Positions 34,346-45,366 of a stretch of DNA of 64,000 nucleotides are shown here, one piece after another. The stretch covers positions 84,501 through 148,500 of the forward strand of contig JACSYO010002004.1 in NCBI GenBank assembly GCA_016806645.1, given 5' to 3'. The notes beneath the pieces were generated by a model. It was not told where the DNA came from. It searched no databases and saw nothing but the letters and a program-made list of their open reading frames with translations. This DNA comes from Ophiodon elongatus (taxonomy: Eukaryota; Chordata; Actinopteri; Perciformes; Hexagrammidae). Position numbers and translations under genes: made by a program. Positions within the stretch are counted from its first letter, which is position 1, and each line of letters opens with the position of its first letter.

Positions 34346-34449
34346 CATCATGCTGAATGTTTCAGAACAATGGGCCCGGAGCTAGTGTGGAAGGGCCTTT
34401 TTATAAGAGCCAGAATGTCTCATTTAATTTAATTATAAATGTCAATTAT

Positions 34450-34503
34450 ATCTAGGAGGAGGGCGGAGGAGGGTGGAGGAGGGTGGAGGAGGGCGGAGGA
34501 GAG
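34450..34503. repeat. GGAGGGTGGA short tandem repeat
   Basis: About five copies of GGAGGAGGGTGGA or GGAGGAGGGCGGA. Confidence 0.85.
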
Positions 34504-34744
34504 TTTTATTTCACAGAGAAACCTGGTTTCTGATTCCAGTCCTTTGTGTTTGAACACCAGACGTCAGATCTCCGGCGTGTTCGACAGCCTGGAGGCGACA
34601 AAAGGTGAAGAAGTGAGTTGTTGGTATTCGTGTCAGACGTCTGGAGTCTGATGTCGAGATAAAAAGAGAGACGACACTCAAGGAGACGAGGACCCAAAAC
34701 AAAAACTCTTTGTAGGCGACGGCATTTCTGCCTGTTAGTGTCTG

Positions 34745-35570
34745 TCAGCTCTTGTCTTCTGATCCCTCTCCTCTCCTCTCCTCTCTGTCTCCTCTCCTCT
34801 CTGTCTCCTCTCCTCTCTGTCTCCTCTCCTCTCTGTCTCCTCTCCTCTCTGTCTCCTCCCCTCTCTGTCTCCTCTCCCCTCTCTGTCTCCTCTCTTCTCT
34901 CCTCTCTGTCTCCTCTCCTCCTCTCCTCTCTTCTCTCTCCTCTCCGTCTCCTCTCCGTGTCCTCGTCTCCTCTCTGTCTCCTCTCCGTGTCCTCTCGGTC
35001 TCCTCTCCGTGTCCTCGTCTCCTCTCCGTGTCCTCTCGGTCTCCTCTCCTCTCTGTCTCCTCTCCGTGTCCTCTCTGGCTTCTGATCCGTCTCCTCTCCT
35101 CTCTGTCCTCTCCTCACCTCTCCTCTCCTCTTCGTCTCCTCGTCTCCTCTCCATGTCTTCTGAGCCGTCTCCTCTCCATGTCCTCTCGGTCTCCTCCACG
35201 TGTCCTCGTCTCCTCTCCGTGTCCTCGTCTTCTCTCCGTGTCCTCGTGTCCTCTCCTCTCCGTGTCCTTTCCGTCTCCTCTCCGTGTCTTCTGATCCGTC
35301 TCTTCTCCGTCTCCTTTCCGTGTCCTCGTCTCCTCTCCGTGTCCTCTCCTCTCCGTGTCGTGTCCTTCCTTTCTCTCCGTGTCTTCTGTCCGTCTCCTCT
35401 CCGTCTCCTCGTGTCCTCGTGTCCTCTCCGTGTCCTCTCCTCTCCGTGTCGTCTCCTCTCCGTGTCCTCTCCTCGCCGTGTCCTTTCCGTCTCCTCTCCG
35501 TGTCCTCGTCTCCTCTCCGTGTCCTCGTCTTCTTGTCTTCTCGTGTCCTCTCCTCTCCTTTCTGTTATTT
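34745..35570. repeat. Second polypyrimidine minisatellite (TCTCCTCTCCGTGTCC type)
   Basis: The first part is TCCTCTCCTCTCTGTC units, the second TCTCCGTGTCCTC units. Strand asymmetry is near complete except for G at GTC/CGTG. Long open frames occur on both strands (for instance 294 codons on the minus strand) and are Arg/Glu or Ser/Leu low-complexity artefacts. Confidence 0.92.
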
Positions 35571-37424
35571 CCTTCCTTTTATCTCTTAACTGGCCACCAT
35601 AAATAATAAAAGATGGCACACGTTCTCTATCTGCAATCGCTTATTATTTGTTTGGAGAATGAATAGCAGGAGTTTTTTTTCTTTTTATTATTTTTTATTT
35701 CCCCCGTGTCCCACAATGCAGTCAATAATTTGACTTTGTCCCAAGGACACGGAGCGTTTCCTCATATTGTCGGATGGTGACAGGTTGCGGTTTTCCGCCT
35801 AAATCGAGGAGACAAGTAAGACGGCGAGCACTTTGAAAATCACATAACCCAGATTATCAAAGAAACCCCGTCCCAGTTATTCCTCCCTTCGAGCCTCAGA
35901 GCTGGAAGGGGAACTGTTTGCGGAGGAGGAAGACTCCAGACACGTATTATTGATGTTGCTAAGTGGCAACACACACACAAAAAATATAATCTAATCTGAA
36001 TACTTTTGCTTTACTTCAAAATCCAAAATTTAAAGCATTACATACATACTTTATCCTAAAGTATGTACTAAGTATGTACTAAGTATGTACTAAGTATGTA
36101 CTAAGCCACACTGCAGAGGAATTTAACTCACTTTAGTTAAAACGTCTCATATCCGTCGTGTTGGGGGTTTGAATCTGTTCTGGAAACTGAAGAATAAACA
36201 AAACACTGGAACTTAATATCAGACGATACTTATTTGATTGGAGATATTCCGGTTCAGCCTCGTCTCTTTGAGGTCTCCTCTCATTAATCCCTCACATCGT
36301 CTCGCCGTCAGCTCCTCGTCTCCTCTGTCTTAACGTCCTTGACTCGCTTACGTAGAAGAATGAATTCCTCAGATCCGATCAGGCTGTTTGTGTTAATGAG
36401 CTTTTGTTACCCAGACGATGCACATGTGCCCCCGATGGAGGTCTTTTGTTGGGTTTCTCTGCCGGCCGGCTGAGAGGCATCGTGTCTCCGTCTGAAGGAC
36501 GATGCAAAATACGATTTGAGACGGAGACGCACTCTTTAAATTTCATCTTAATCAGATTTGAAAACCACAAATAAATATGATGCAAATGTGATGTGCATAC
36601 ATCAGAGAATCACAGAAACATCAATATGACTGCAGAACGTAAACACTGCCAACTCATGAAGGGCTGAAGGAAAAACAAATGGCTGATCAATGTTACATAG
36701 AAGTGATACAGAAGTTATTTTAGCTCATTTTTATGTTTCTGACTTTTTGGATTCTATATTTCTCACGTTTTCTTACCTTCTCACGCATTTAAATGAGTTT
36801 TTATTGCAAATGCAAACAGCTGACCAATGAAGAGACAAACAGACGTTGTTTATTTATCCATATTTTAGTAAAAATAGTACAGTTTGGAACATTCAGTGGA
36901 TTAGGGTTCGGTGATACATATCATATATAAATTAAAAAAATGTTGCCACACAAGCGGAAAACATCTTTTCCTCATCGCTCATGATTATTTATCCCCATTT
37001 TTCAGGTATGTTATATTTCCAAACATGTCATACGTTTCACGAGAATGTCGTCGTTACATTTTGGGTGCTTTAGAGTTGAGTTGAGCAGTATATTTTACAC
37101 AGATAATAATATCTAGTCATAATAGTTATTTTTTGAATAATAGCTTTTAGGCGCTGTGAGTGAGTTCTGAAGAGTTTTATGTGAAAGTACTGAGATTGAG
37201 CTATTTAGTGCTTGATGGTAAAATTAGAGAAAGTGAGAAATATCTCCGGTAATATTAGAGTACAGTTTTAATGTGAACAAAGTCTCTCCTCTCCTGTGGA
37301 TCTCTTCCTGGCAATTATTGTATTTTTGTAACAAACTGATTGCAGTAAAGTTCTTGCTGAGGAAAAAGCGTCACGGCACTCGTGATTATCTGTCCCCATT
37401 CTTTCAGATAATAAAACTGTTGTT
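35571..37424. other. Non-coding spacer
   Basis: A short AAGTATGTACT tandem repeat at 36058-36102; otherwise no gene or repeat recognised. Confidence 0.45.
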
Positions 37425-38680
37425 CATATAAAGACTCAGAGGAGAAACGTCTACATAAAGACTCAGAGGAGAAACGTCTACATAAAGACTCAGAGGAGAA
37501 ACGTCTACATAAAGACTCAGAGGAGTAACGTCTACATAAAGACTCGTCTACATAAAGACTCAGAGGAGAAACGTCTACATAAAGACTCAGAGGAGAAACG
37601 TCTACATAAAGACTCAGAGGAGAAACGTCTACATAAAGACTCAGAGGAGTAACGTCTACATAAAGACTCGTCTACATAAAGACTCAGAGGAGTAACGTCT
37701 ACATAAAGACTCAGAGGAGTAACGTCTACATAAAGACTCAGAGGAGAAACGTCTACATAAAGACTCAGAGGAGTAACGTCTACATAAAGACTCAGAGGAC
37801 TAACGTCTACATAAAGACTCAGAGGAGAAACGTCTACATAAAGACTCAGAGGAGTAACGTCTACATAAAGACTCAGAGGACTAACGTCTACATAAAGACT
37901 CAGAGGAGAAACGTCTACATAAAGACTCAGAGGAGTAACGTCTACATAAAGACTCAGAGGACTAACGTCTACATAAAGACTCAGAGGAGAAACGTCTACA
38001 TAAAGACTCAGAGGAGTAACGTCTACATAAAGACTCAGAGGACTAACGTCTACATAAAGACTCAGAGGAGAAACGTCTACATAAAGACTCAGAGGAGTAA
38101 CGTCTACATAAAGACTCAGAGGACTAACGTCTACATAAAGACTCAGAGGAGAAACGTCTACATAAAGACTCAGAGGAGTAACGTCTACATAAAGACTCAG
38201 AGGACTAACGTCTACATAAAGACTCAGAGGAGAAACGTCTACATAAAGACTCAGAGGAGTAACGTCTACATAAAGACTCAGAGGACTAACGTCTACATAA
38301 AGACTCAGAGGAGAAACGTCTACATAAAGACTCGAGGAGAAACGTCTACATAAAGACTCAGAGGAGAAACGTCTACATAAAGACTCAAGGAGAACGTCTA
38401 CATAAAGACTCAGAGGAGAAACGTCTACATAAAGACTCGAGGAGAACGTCTACATAAAGACTCAGAGGAGGAGGAGAACGTCTAACGTCTACATAAAGAC
38501 TCAGAGGAGAAACGTCTACATAAAGACTCGAGGAGAAACGTCTACATAAAGACTCAGAGGAGAAACGTCTACATAAAGACTCAAAGGAGAAACGTCTACA
38601 TAAAGACTCAGAGGAGAAACGTCTACATAAAGACTCGGAGGAGAAACGTCTACATAAAGACTCAGAGGAGAAACGTCTCC
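37425..38680. repeat. 27-bp satellite with three-unit higher-order structure
   Basis: Units ACGTCTACATAAAGACTCAG plus AGGAGAA (A), AGGAGTA (B) or AGGACTA (C). From 37741 to about 38300 the order A-B-C repeats seven times with an 81-bp period. Both flanks contain mostly A or truncated units. There is no coding role. Confidence 0.95.
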
Positions 38681-39399
38681 CTGAGCAGGGAAACATTCCT
38701 TCTTTAAAAAGGTAGTTTGTGATTTCAAAGATATTCTGATCCTCTGAACAACTCCATCTCCCTCACTGCTCGTCAGCCCGAGTACGTCCACGCTTCATTA
38801 ATAATGTAATAATAATAATAAGGTAATGTGTGATTTCGGAGGGTTGTGTCCCACATTGAACCGCCTTTAATATGTGACCACATCACACAGGAGTCAGAAC
38901 TTCAGATTTGATCATGTGAAAATGCCAAAGGGCCAACAGTCCCTGACATTATTTTAAACAATAAAAGTTGCCTATAAATACATTGTTATTTAATAATTAA
39001 ATGTTTTCAATGACAGCAAATAGCAATGTAACGAAATGTTAAGCATTCAGGTGTGAACAAATCTCAACAACTATTCTGCCTTTCTTTCAAAGAACAAGCT
39101 AATTACCTAGAAACTTATAAATATTTTCACCTCAAGACAATCTGAAATATGACTTAGTAAGAGTAATGAAAAGTTGTCTGACATTTAAGTTCACCACACA
39201 TGAAACTTGGTCTTTTATCAAAGATCATTCAGAAAGTAGTCTTTTGTGTTACATCTACAGTTACATAACTCAAACCATTTAAGAGTTTAAAGTAAGTGCC
39301 ATAGTGCTTTTATGTATCAGTGGCTTTTCAGCGTTAATACTGACGGATGTTCCCATTTTTAAAAGAGCGTACTCGTCAACTTTCTACACTTCAAAACCC
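38681..39399. other. Non-coding spacer
   Basis: AT-rich; no gene recognised. Part may belong to the 3' flank of the minus-strand hAT element that follows. Confidence 0.4.
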
Positions 39400-41015
39400 T
39401 CAGAAACCAGAGCGGTGATGGGAGTCACTTAGTCCTGATCTCACGCGGTTCTGGTTAAAGTTCATAACAGAGAATATCTGCTCACACAAGCTCAGAATTT
39501 GCTTTGCAAATGTTCGCATTTCTGGAAACCTGCCTTCATCCAGCTGCCGGTAAAAAATGCACGAGAGAGAGATGCTGCAGGTGAGGTGGAGCATCGGTGA
39601 GATGGAGCATCGGTGAGGTGGAGCATCGGTGAGATGGAGCATCGTCAGGGTCGACGCTGAAGGGAGAAGAGAAGAGCAACATGTCCTCTTCGTTCCTCTT
39701 CGTCTGGACACCGACGTCGCCCCGTGGAAAACTGATGCCCGTGGCCTCCTGCAGAGCTCCGCTTGTGACAAGTGTCTCTGGGAGAGTTGCAGCGTGGTTC
39801 CAAAGGCCTTGATGTGTATATATATAGTTGCATATAATAGCATACAGTTGGCTCACTGGATGCTTTGTTATGTCAACCAAAAAAAGCCAAGTCTGCCGCC
39901 CCATCCAGCGTCTGACAGTTGTTGCATCGGTTTGTCACTTTTCAGCCCAAAAATGTCCAATTTCCCTTCTAAGAGAGAAAACTCCCCGACTGAGCCTCCT
40001 CACATCGTGGTGATCCATCACATCTCCATATTCATATTCAGCCTGGATGTGGAGCAGGAGACTGAAACTGGCGGTGGTACAGGTACAGGGCTTTAAGTGC
40101 CTTCACCACCGGTTTCATAACTGATCAAATGTGAGATGTTTAGCCCAGAGAACCTGCTGATGAATGATGCAATGAAGTTTAATAGCATCGCCTCCTTCTT
40201 CGCCAACTTTTTTGCAGATCAGTGTGAATAACCCGCTTCTTTCCCCAGTCACAGCCATTAGTACCAAGCCACTGACTTTACTCCACGGGAGTTTCATATC
40301 AACAGCTGAGCAATGTGAGAAAACTGAGCCTTAAATCGCTCCTAGCGATGATCAGTGTGAATTACAATTTGTTTACTTGAAGAATATTTAAAACCAAATC
40401 GAAACCTACTGGATGTGTCGTACAACAATAGTGCCTTGTGGTATATTCATATAAAGTAACAAAACGAAGACCATGAACTCATGGTTCATGAACTCATGGT
40501 TCATGGACTCATGGTTCCATGGTTCCATAGACTCATGGTTCCATGGACTCATGGTTCATGGTTCTGCTGCTGCGTGGTCAAGTTATCTTGGAGTTGCTTC
40601 ACGTTTCTAGCACGGTTGCTCTCTGATAGCTCGTCGTTAGCATTAGCATGTTTCGTGTCATAGGGTCAGCAGTCTCACGACTAACGAGTCAGACACAGTT
40701 GTTTCGGTTTCCGGTGAAGAAAATATTTTTAATCTGCACGTCTCCTGGAAGTGGCGGCCCTCGTTATCAACTTTCCTTTTTTTTTATTTGCAGTAGCCAT
40801 GACAGTTGAAGGGTCAGAGCAAACTTCAAACCGACAGTTACAGAGCGGTGCTGCCACCAGAAAAAAAAACAAGAGGAATTGCATGTTGAATCTGTATGAT
40901 TTATTCATTTTGTTGGACTGTGCCATAAATAATGCATTTTAAGACAGAAGGCGCGGGCCGTGTGAAATCTGACCTCGGGCCGTGATTTGCCCGCGGGCCG
41001 GACTTTAGACATGCG
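39400..41015 (-). pseudogene. hAT-family transposase relic (GTF2IRD2/ZBED5-like)
   Basis: Read on the minus strand from right to left. A 5' leader is rich in CGGCCCGCGGGC (41000-40960). An N-terminus at 40800-40735 has MATANKKKGK, then VDNEGRHFQETC after a frameshift. A BED-like segment has YFF or IFF and RNNCV (about 40720-40690), and VKQLQDNLTTQQQ follows near 40590. The RNase-H-like core has GLVLMAVTGERSGL and LHCIIHQQVL (40297-40115), LYLYHRQFQS and AEYEYGDVMDHHDVRRLS (40100-40005). The C-terminal part has VDITKH (about 39880), and the dimerisation end FSVMNFNQNRVRSGLSDSHHRS stops at 39400. Several frameshifts, stops and a core deletion make it inactive. A small ATGGTTCATGGACTC repeat sits inside (40470-40565). 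Confidence 0.88.
40470..40565. repeat. Short ATGGTTCATGGACTC tandem repeat
   Basis: Irregular copies of ACTCATGGTTCATGG and ATGGTTCCATGG inside the hAT relic, at the point where core coding sequence is missing. Confidence 0.85.
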
Positions 41016-41080
41016 TAACAGAATAATGACTTCTTAACCAGTGCAGTCACATACGCTTTACTACAGAACATGCTCATCTT

Positions 41081-41780
41081 TTGTCCTCCCAACATTACAC
41101 TCTGCAGATACAACACAGCAGCTCCCTGTGGGACAACGTGATGAGAGGACGAGAGGCTCTGCAGCACATCCTTCATCACGACAGTGAACTAGAGGAGGAT
41201 GTGTCTGAGGATGAAGACCATCTTGAGGTTAATTCAGATTATAATGGTACTCATTATGAACCATCAGATGAGGAAAGTGGTATACTTGTTCCTCCAAGCG
41301 AGACATTCATCCTCACCCAATACACGTCAGCCATGACTGTCTGCCAAAAGTATAATAAAGACGGTGCCAGGCCTCACCAGGATGGCAGTGACTCGTCTCA
41401 GACATCAAGTCAGCTTTGAGCTGGTCATTCCAAACTCAATACAGAAAGTAATTTTAGAAATGACGTTTAAGGGAGACGTGGAAGGAGCTGGATGAAATGC
41501 ATTTACATGCATATGTGGGTCTCCTTGTCCTTGCTGGGGTCTATAAAGAAAGAAAGAATGTTGTGCTCATGAACACTCTCCATAGAAATGCTGAAATCAG
41601 CACCAGAGAAGACAAGAAACCAAGCATGATGATTCTAGATTACAATGCCACAAAAAAGGGAGTGGACAATTTGGACAAAGTAACGCGGGTCCTACAGCAC
41701 CAAGAGAACGACGGCACGCTGTACATGAGAAACAAACACGACAGGAGGGTTAATATGAAGTGTTTGTCACGGTTTGGGGT
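41081..41780 (+). pseudogene. piggyBac-type transposase relic with internal deletion
   Basis: The acidic N-terminal region (HHDSELEEDVSEDEDHLEV, YEPSDEESG) at 41150-41285 is typical of piggyBac-like proteins. After a frameshift come SAFELVIPNSIQKVILE (about 41407-41460) and LHAYVGLLVLAGVYK (41500-41545). The frame then jumps to RNAEISTREDKKPSMMILDY and NATKKGVDNLDK (41585-41680), a C-terminal block containing the late conserved Asp. The central catalytic region between GVYK and the STRE block is gone, so the copy is dead. The TTAA ends were not located. Confidence 0.8.
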
Positions 41781-42125
41781 TTTAGGTGGTCACTTCCTGT
41801 CTTATTTTGAAAAGTTCCCTGTCTTGTGTTTCCCCAGGTCCCTTAACTTCCTGTCCTTGTGATTGTCTATTGAATCCTCCTGTGTCTGATCACCTGCACC
41901 TCCCCGTGTATTTCAGCCCTGTTTGTCTTGTGCCTCCTGGTCCGTTCGTCTGCTTTTCTTGGACTGTTTGCATCTTAGTGTTTCCCGTGTTTGGCTCGAT
42001 CTTGTTCCCGTACCTGTTTTTCTCGATCCTGGTTCCTGTGTCTGGTTCGCCTAGTCGGTTCATTAAATTCCTTGTTTTGAACTCAACTACGTGCGTCCTC
42101 ATGAGTCTGCATTCGGGTCATGCCG
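41765..42125 (+). mobile_element. LTR-like 3' fragment
   Basis: Begins TGTCACGGTTTGGGG and runs through pyrimidine-rich phrases (CCTGCACCTCCCCGTGTATTTC, split by variants) to ATTAAATTCCTTG and GTCTGCATTCGGGTCA. This layout, with a variant poly(A) signal near the end and a final GGGTC, resembles the better-preserved LTR at 60771-61459. No matching end or target duplication was found. Confidence 0.4.
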
Positions 42126-42169
42126 TCTTCGTTCCTCGTTTGTTCTGTTTTCCAGCTATTGGTTCCTCC

Positions 42170-43335
42170 TCAACGATGCTTCTTGGAGTTATTGTCTCGA
42201 CCCAGGAAATAAGGCGAGTCACCCTCAGAATGTCCCCTTCAGTCGATAACTTGTGTACGGTACTACGCAACACTCTGGCCTCAAAGGGAACTTCATCTTA
42301 CAGTTTGAAGATCCAGAATTTGGGAATGAGCTCTGCAGTTTGACGTCGAGGACCTACCAACGGAACGAGCCACGCTGAAACTTGTGTTCACGTTTTCTGA
42401 ACCAGTTTGTGACTCTACGTTGGAGACTGAGCGTTGGTTCCCCGAGTAGTGCTGATTCAACAGAATGGTCGGATCCCTTCGTTGTTCCAGATTTCTCCCA
42501 TGACGTTGAGTTTAAGCTGAAGGTAGCACAAGGATGGAACTGTGATCGTCCTCTCAAAGCTGACGAGCTGATATCATATCCAAAATCACTGCCTATCCAA
42601 GTAAAGACCGTTATGAAGGTGCAGCCAAAGCTCTTGTTGCAAAGCATCCTTGTGTCAGGGAGTCTGGTAAAGGATGGTACTGCTGTATTCAGCCTGAGAT
42701 TCAAGATGGACGATCACCGTCAGAGGATGCCCTGAAGTTCTTGTAAATAAAAGAGAAGGAGGAGAGGGAAACAGCGAGCCAGTCAAGAGGTCAAAACAGT
42801 GAGAGATCCGTTACTTCCCAGAAAACCTGAGGGACAAACTGCTGGTGAATCAGAGAAGGATCACGAGGCCATGTTTCTAGAAGTGCAGGAGAAAGATCCA
42901 GACTCACAGCTCCTGAAAGAGGAGAAATCATTGGTGATGAGCTTCTTCTCTGCAGCTATGGACAGATGGCTTATTATTTATCAGAGACGGGTAACTCAGC
43001 CAACTAGGTGAAGCATAGGAATCCTGTATTTTGTTACTTGAACATTGATGGAGTCAGAAAGCTTGTTCTCTCTTGCATAATCAATAATAATAATCAATCA
43101 TATTTGGGATTTTATTCCCCTCCAGCTCCATGCTGCTCTGATGTTCCCTCACGCGTACACGTCTCTCTGTGTTTGGTCATCGGTCTGTTCCAGCTAAGAG
43201 CAGAGTTCAGTAGCATCATCACTAAAGACCTGCTGGACTCATTCCTGGATGGAGGACTTGGTGCCAAGTCTTCTAGAGCTCTACAGAGCAGGTGTTGCAT
43301 CGAGCAGGAGACTGCGTCTGAGTGCTTTCTGCAGA
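42170..43335 (+). pseudogene. SAMD3-like / PB1-like domain protein pseudogene
   Basis: A decayed copy of a protein family abundant in fish genomes, read in pieces. A PB1-like start VIVSTQEIRRVTLRMSPSV (42190-42250) is followed by EFGNELCSL and, in another frame, DVEDLPTERATLKLVFT (about 42310-42393). WSDPFVVPDFSHDVEFKLK (42460-42520) and FSLRFKMDDHRQRM (about 42690-42732) follow. EIRYFPENL shifts frame into PEGQTAGESEKDHEAM (42802-42870). The last part is LRAEFSSIITKDLLDSFLDG and then VPSLLELYRA (43195-43290). At least five frame changes and stops rule out function. An intron may survive at about 43010-43190. The family is assigned from memory of its motifs; no precise symbol can be given. 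Confidence 0.6.
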
Positions 43336-44274
43336 GTCTGCAAGAGGAGGTATGTAAGAACCAAATATGTTACTCTGTATGTACATTAGGTGGCGCTGTT
43401 CTGAGGTCATGTGCTCAGGTATATAGTCAATTAGATCATTATCGACGTCAGGTGTTGGACCCGGAAGGGCAAAGGGTCTCGACCGCTTCATGGTACCAGT
43501 TTGTTTAGCTTCCACCAACCGAGGGTTGGCAGCAGGAGACTGGGCTCCTTTACGAGGTCTGTACTGTGGAGAAGGAACCGGAGAACAGCTGCCCTGCTCG
43601 GTCTTCCAGGCTCTTCCAGAGGATTCTTCCGACATCAATACGTGATGCAAGACACTGTATTTACACATTTACTACACTCAATCGTTGTAATGGTAATTAA
43701 ATGTAATGGTAACATGTTTCATGTTCATCAGCGTTATTACCCTAAAGTCCTAAAACTCATTTCCAAAGACATTATGTAAAATAGGAAACCTTTTCAGCAG
43801 AGTCTCCTTCACCTTTTTGTTTTAGGGATAATAAACTCTAAACATTGAACTAGTACTATTTCCCTCTGAACATGATTGCATTCATAAGCTGTCTGTATAC
43901 TATTGGTTGAGCTGGCAGCTGTACTGCAGCAGAGCTGGTGATACTAGAAGTAGCATGAGCATTGTATGAGAGCATTGGTGTTGTGATGACGACACCATGC
44001 CACAACCTTTAGTCCTCACTCGTGGGCTCAAACCTCTCAAACACACTGAACAGAGAGAGAAGAAAGTCTAACTCATAGGTTCAGTCTGGGAAAAGAAAAA
44101 TACCTTTTATAGTCTAATAAAGTGGAATTTATGTTTTTAATTTGGAGATTTTATATCTTTTTATGTCTTCAGGGTGGAGAAACCCTTGACGTGATAATGA
44201 AGGGATACAGGTTGCACTGCTGATGGGACACGAAGGCATTCTGCATGATTCTCTTCCTGTGGAAGTCTTCATCG
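43336..44274. other. Non-coding spacer
   Basis: No gene recognised. AT-rich, downstream of the SAMD3-like pseudogene; a minus-strand frame at 43273-43668 has no family match. Confidence 0.45.
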
Positions 44275-44390
44275 TGGCCTCCTGTCTGTCTGTCCACAAC
44301 CCCACCTCCTGTCTGTCTGTCCACAACCCCACCTCCTGTCTGTCTGTCCACAACCCCACCTCCTGTCTGTCTGTCCACAACCCCACCCCC

Positions 44391-44434
<44 letters not shown>

Positions 44435-44505
44435 CACAACCCCACCTCCTGTCTGTCTGTCCACAACCCCACCTCCTGTCTGTCCACAACCCCACCTCCT
44501 GTCTG
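44275..44505. repeat. 27-bp minisatellite with central (CTGT)n
   Basis: CTGTCTGTCTGTCCACAACC plus CCACCTC units flank a pure (CTGT)n run at 44391-44434. Because 27 is divisible by three, open frames cross it on both strands; these are artefacts. Confidence 0.93.
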
Positions 44506-45020
44506 TCAGATTGCCTCCACTTGTATGTGGGAGAAATGTTGTAAACAGCTATTTGGGTGTTGAGATGTACTTAAACACAATGTTTAGGCCTGTGTTTCTT
44601 TTCTTCAAATAAATGTAATATTTATTTTTTCAACTGCACTATTTTTGTAATAAAACATAAAACATGTAACTCTGGGGCAGGTTGTCTCGGGGCAAATCAC
44701 CACAAGTGATAACTTATAATAATCCGATGTAACACATGACGTTAGTTTGTTGAGGTGTAGGAGGACTGAACATCCACTTTGTTAAGTTTTGATTCACTTC
44801 CTGTTTGTCCCCACTGATCCAACTACCAGCGTCCTGTTCCTGGCTCTGAATGTGGCGTGCTGTACAGACACACACGTCTGCAGAGCTGCAGTTGAGCACT
44901 TTTCATTGTTTCATTCTAATAAACCTGTGGCACTTCAATACATTTGATTTGTTTTTTATTTATTCCAACTTCTGAGGGAAACACCAGGCAGCTGATAAAC
45001 ATTACTGCTGGTTAACTAAT
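44506..45020. other. Non-coding spacer
   Basis: No gene; AATAAA hexamers occur near 44608 and 44920 but no upstream exon can be shown. Confidence 0.4.
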
Positions 45021-45228
45021 CCAAAAAGGGGCAGGCAGAGAATCTGTAGTCGAGAACAGCAGATATGGGATCGTACTCAGGAATAAAGCCGGCGAGCTCG
45101 GCAGCAACACACAAAACAACCAGGAACACGAGCAAGTAGAAGGACTTAAGTAGTGAAGCCTGATGAGGAGACGAGCTGCAGGTGAGGGGAGGAGGACCAG
45201 GTGAGGGGAACCAGAGCTGAGCATCGGA
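45021..45228 (-). mobile_element. LTR-like fragment
   Basis: On the minus strand: CAGCTCTGGTTCCCCTCACC, ACTACTTAAGTCCTTC, GTTCCTGGTTGTTTTGTGTG and TTTATTCCTGAGTACGATCC. This resembles retroelement ends frequent in fish. It is cut by the adjoining dispersed element copy 8. No ends were found. Confidence 0.35.
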
Positions 45229-45366
45229 AATAACTTCTCTCTTGATTTATTCCCTCAGTAAACATTGTAAACATGAGTTTATGTCTCAATCTCTAGTTTC
45301 AAGTCTTCTTCAATACAGCATGATGTTCATTTAGTAAATTATGGTCCATTTAGAGTCAACAGACCA
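45229..45366 (+). mobile_element. Dispersed element copy 8 (body only)
   Basis: Only the central body, from AACTTCTCTCTTGATTTATT to TTTAGAGTCAACAGACCAT, remains. The 73-bp array with CTCF-like motifs and the outer body are absent. Confidence 0.85.

Noticed and set aside
34506..35619. Long Arg/Glu-rich minus-strand frames and Ser/Leu plus-strand frames
   Set aside because: Artefacts of the TCTCCGTGTCC minisatellite; all phases are open and there is no domain.
37425..38680. Possible CRISPR-like array because of regular 27-bp units
   Set aside because: Units are contiguous with no unique spacers, and the genome is a vertebrate; this is a satellite.
43273..43668. Minus-strand 131-codon frame
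   Set aside because: It overlaps the SAMD3-like relic on the opposite strand and has no family resemblance.
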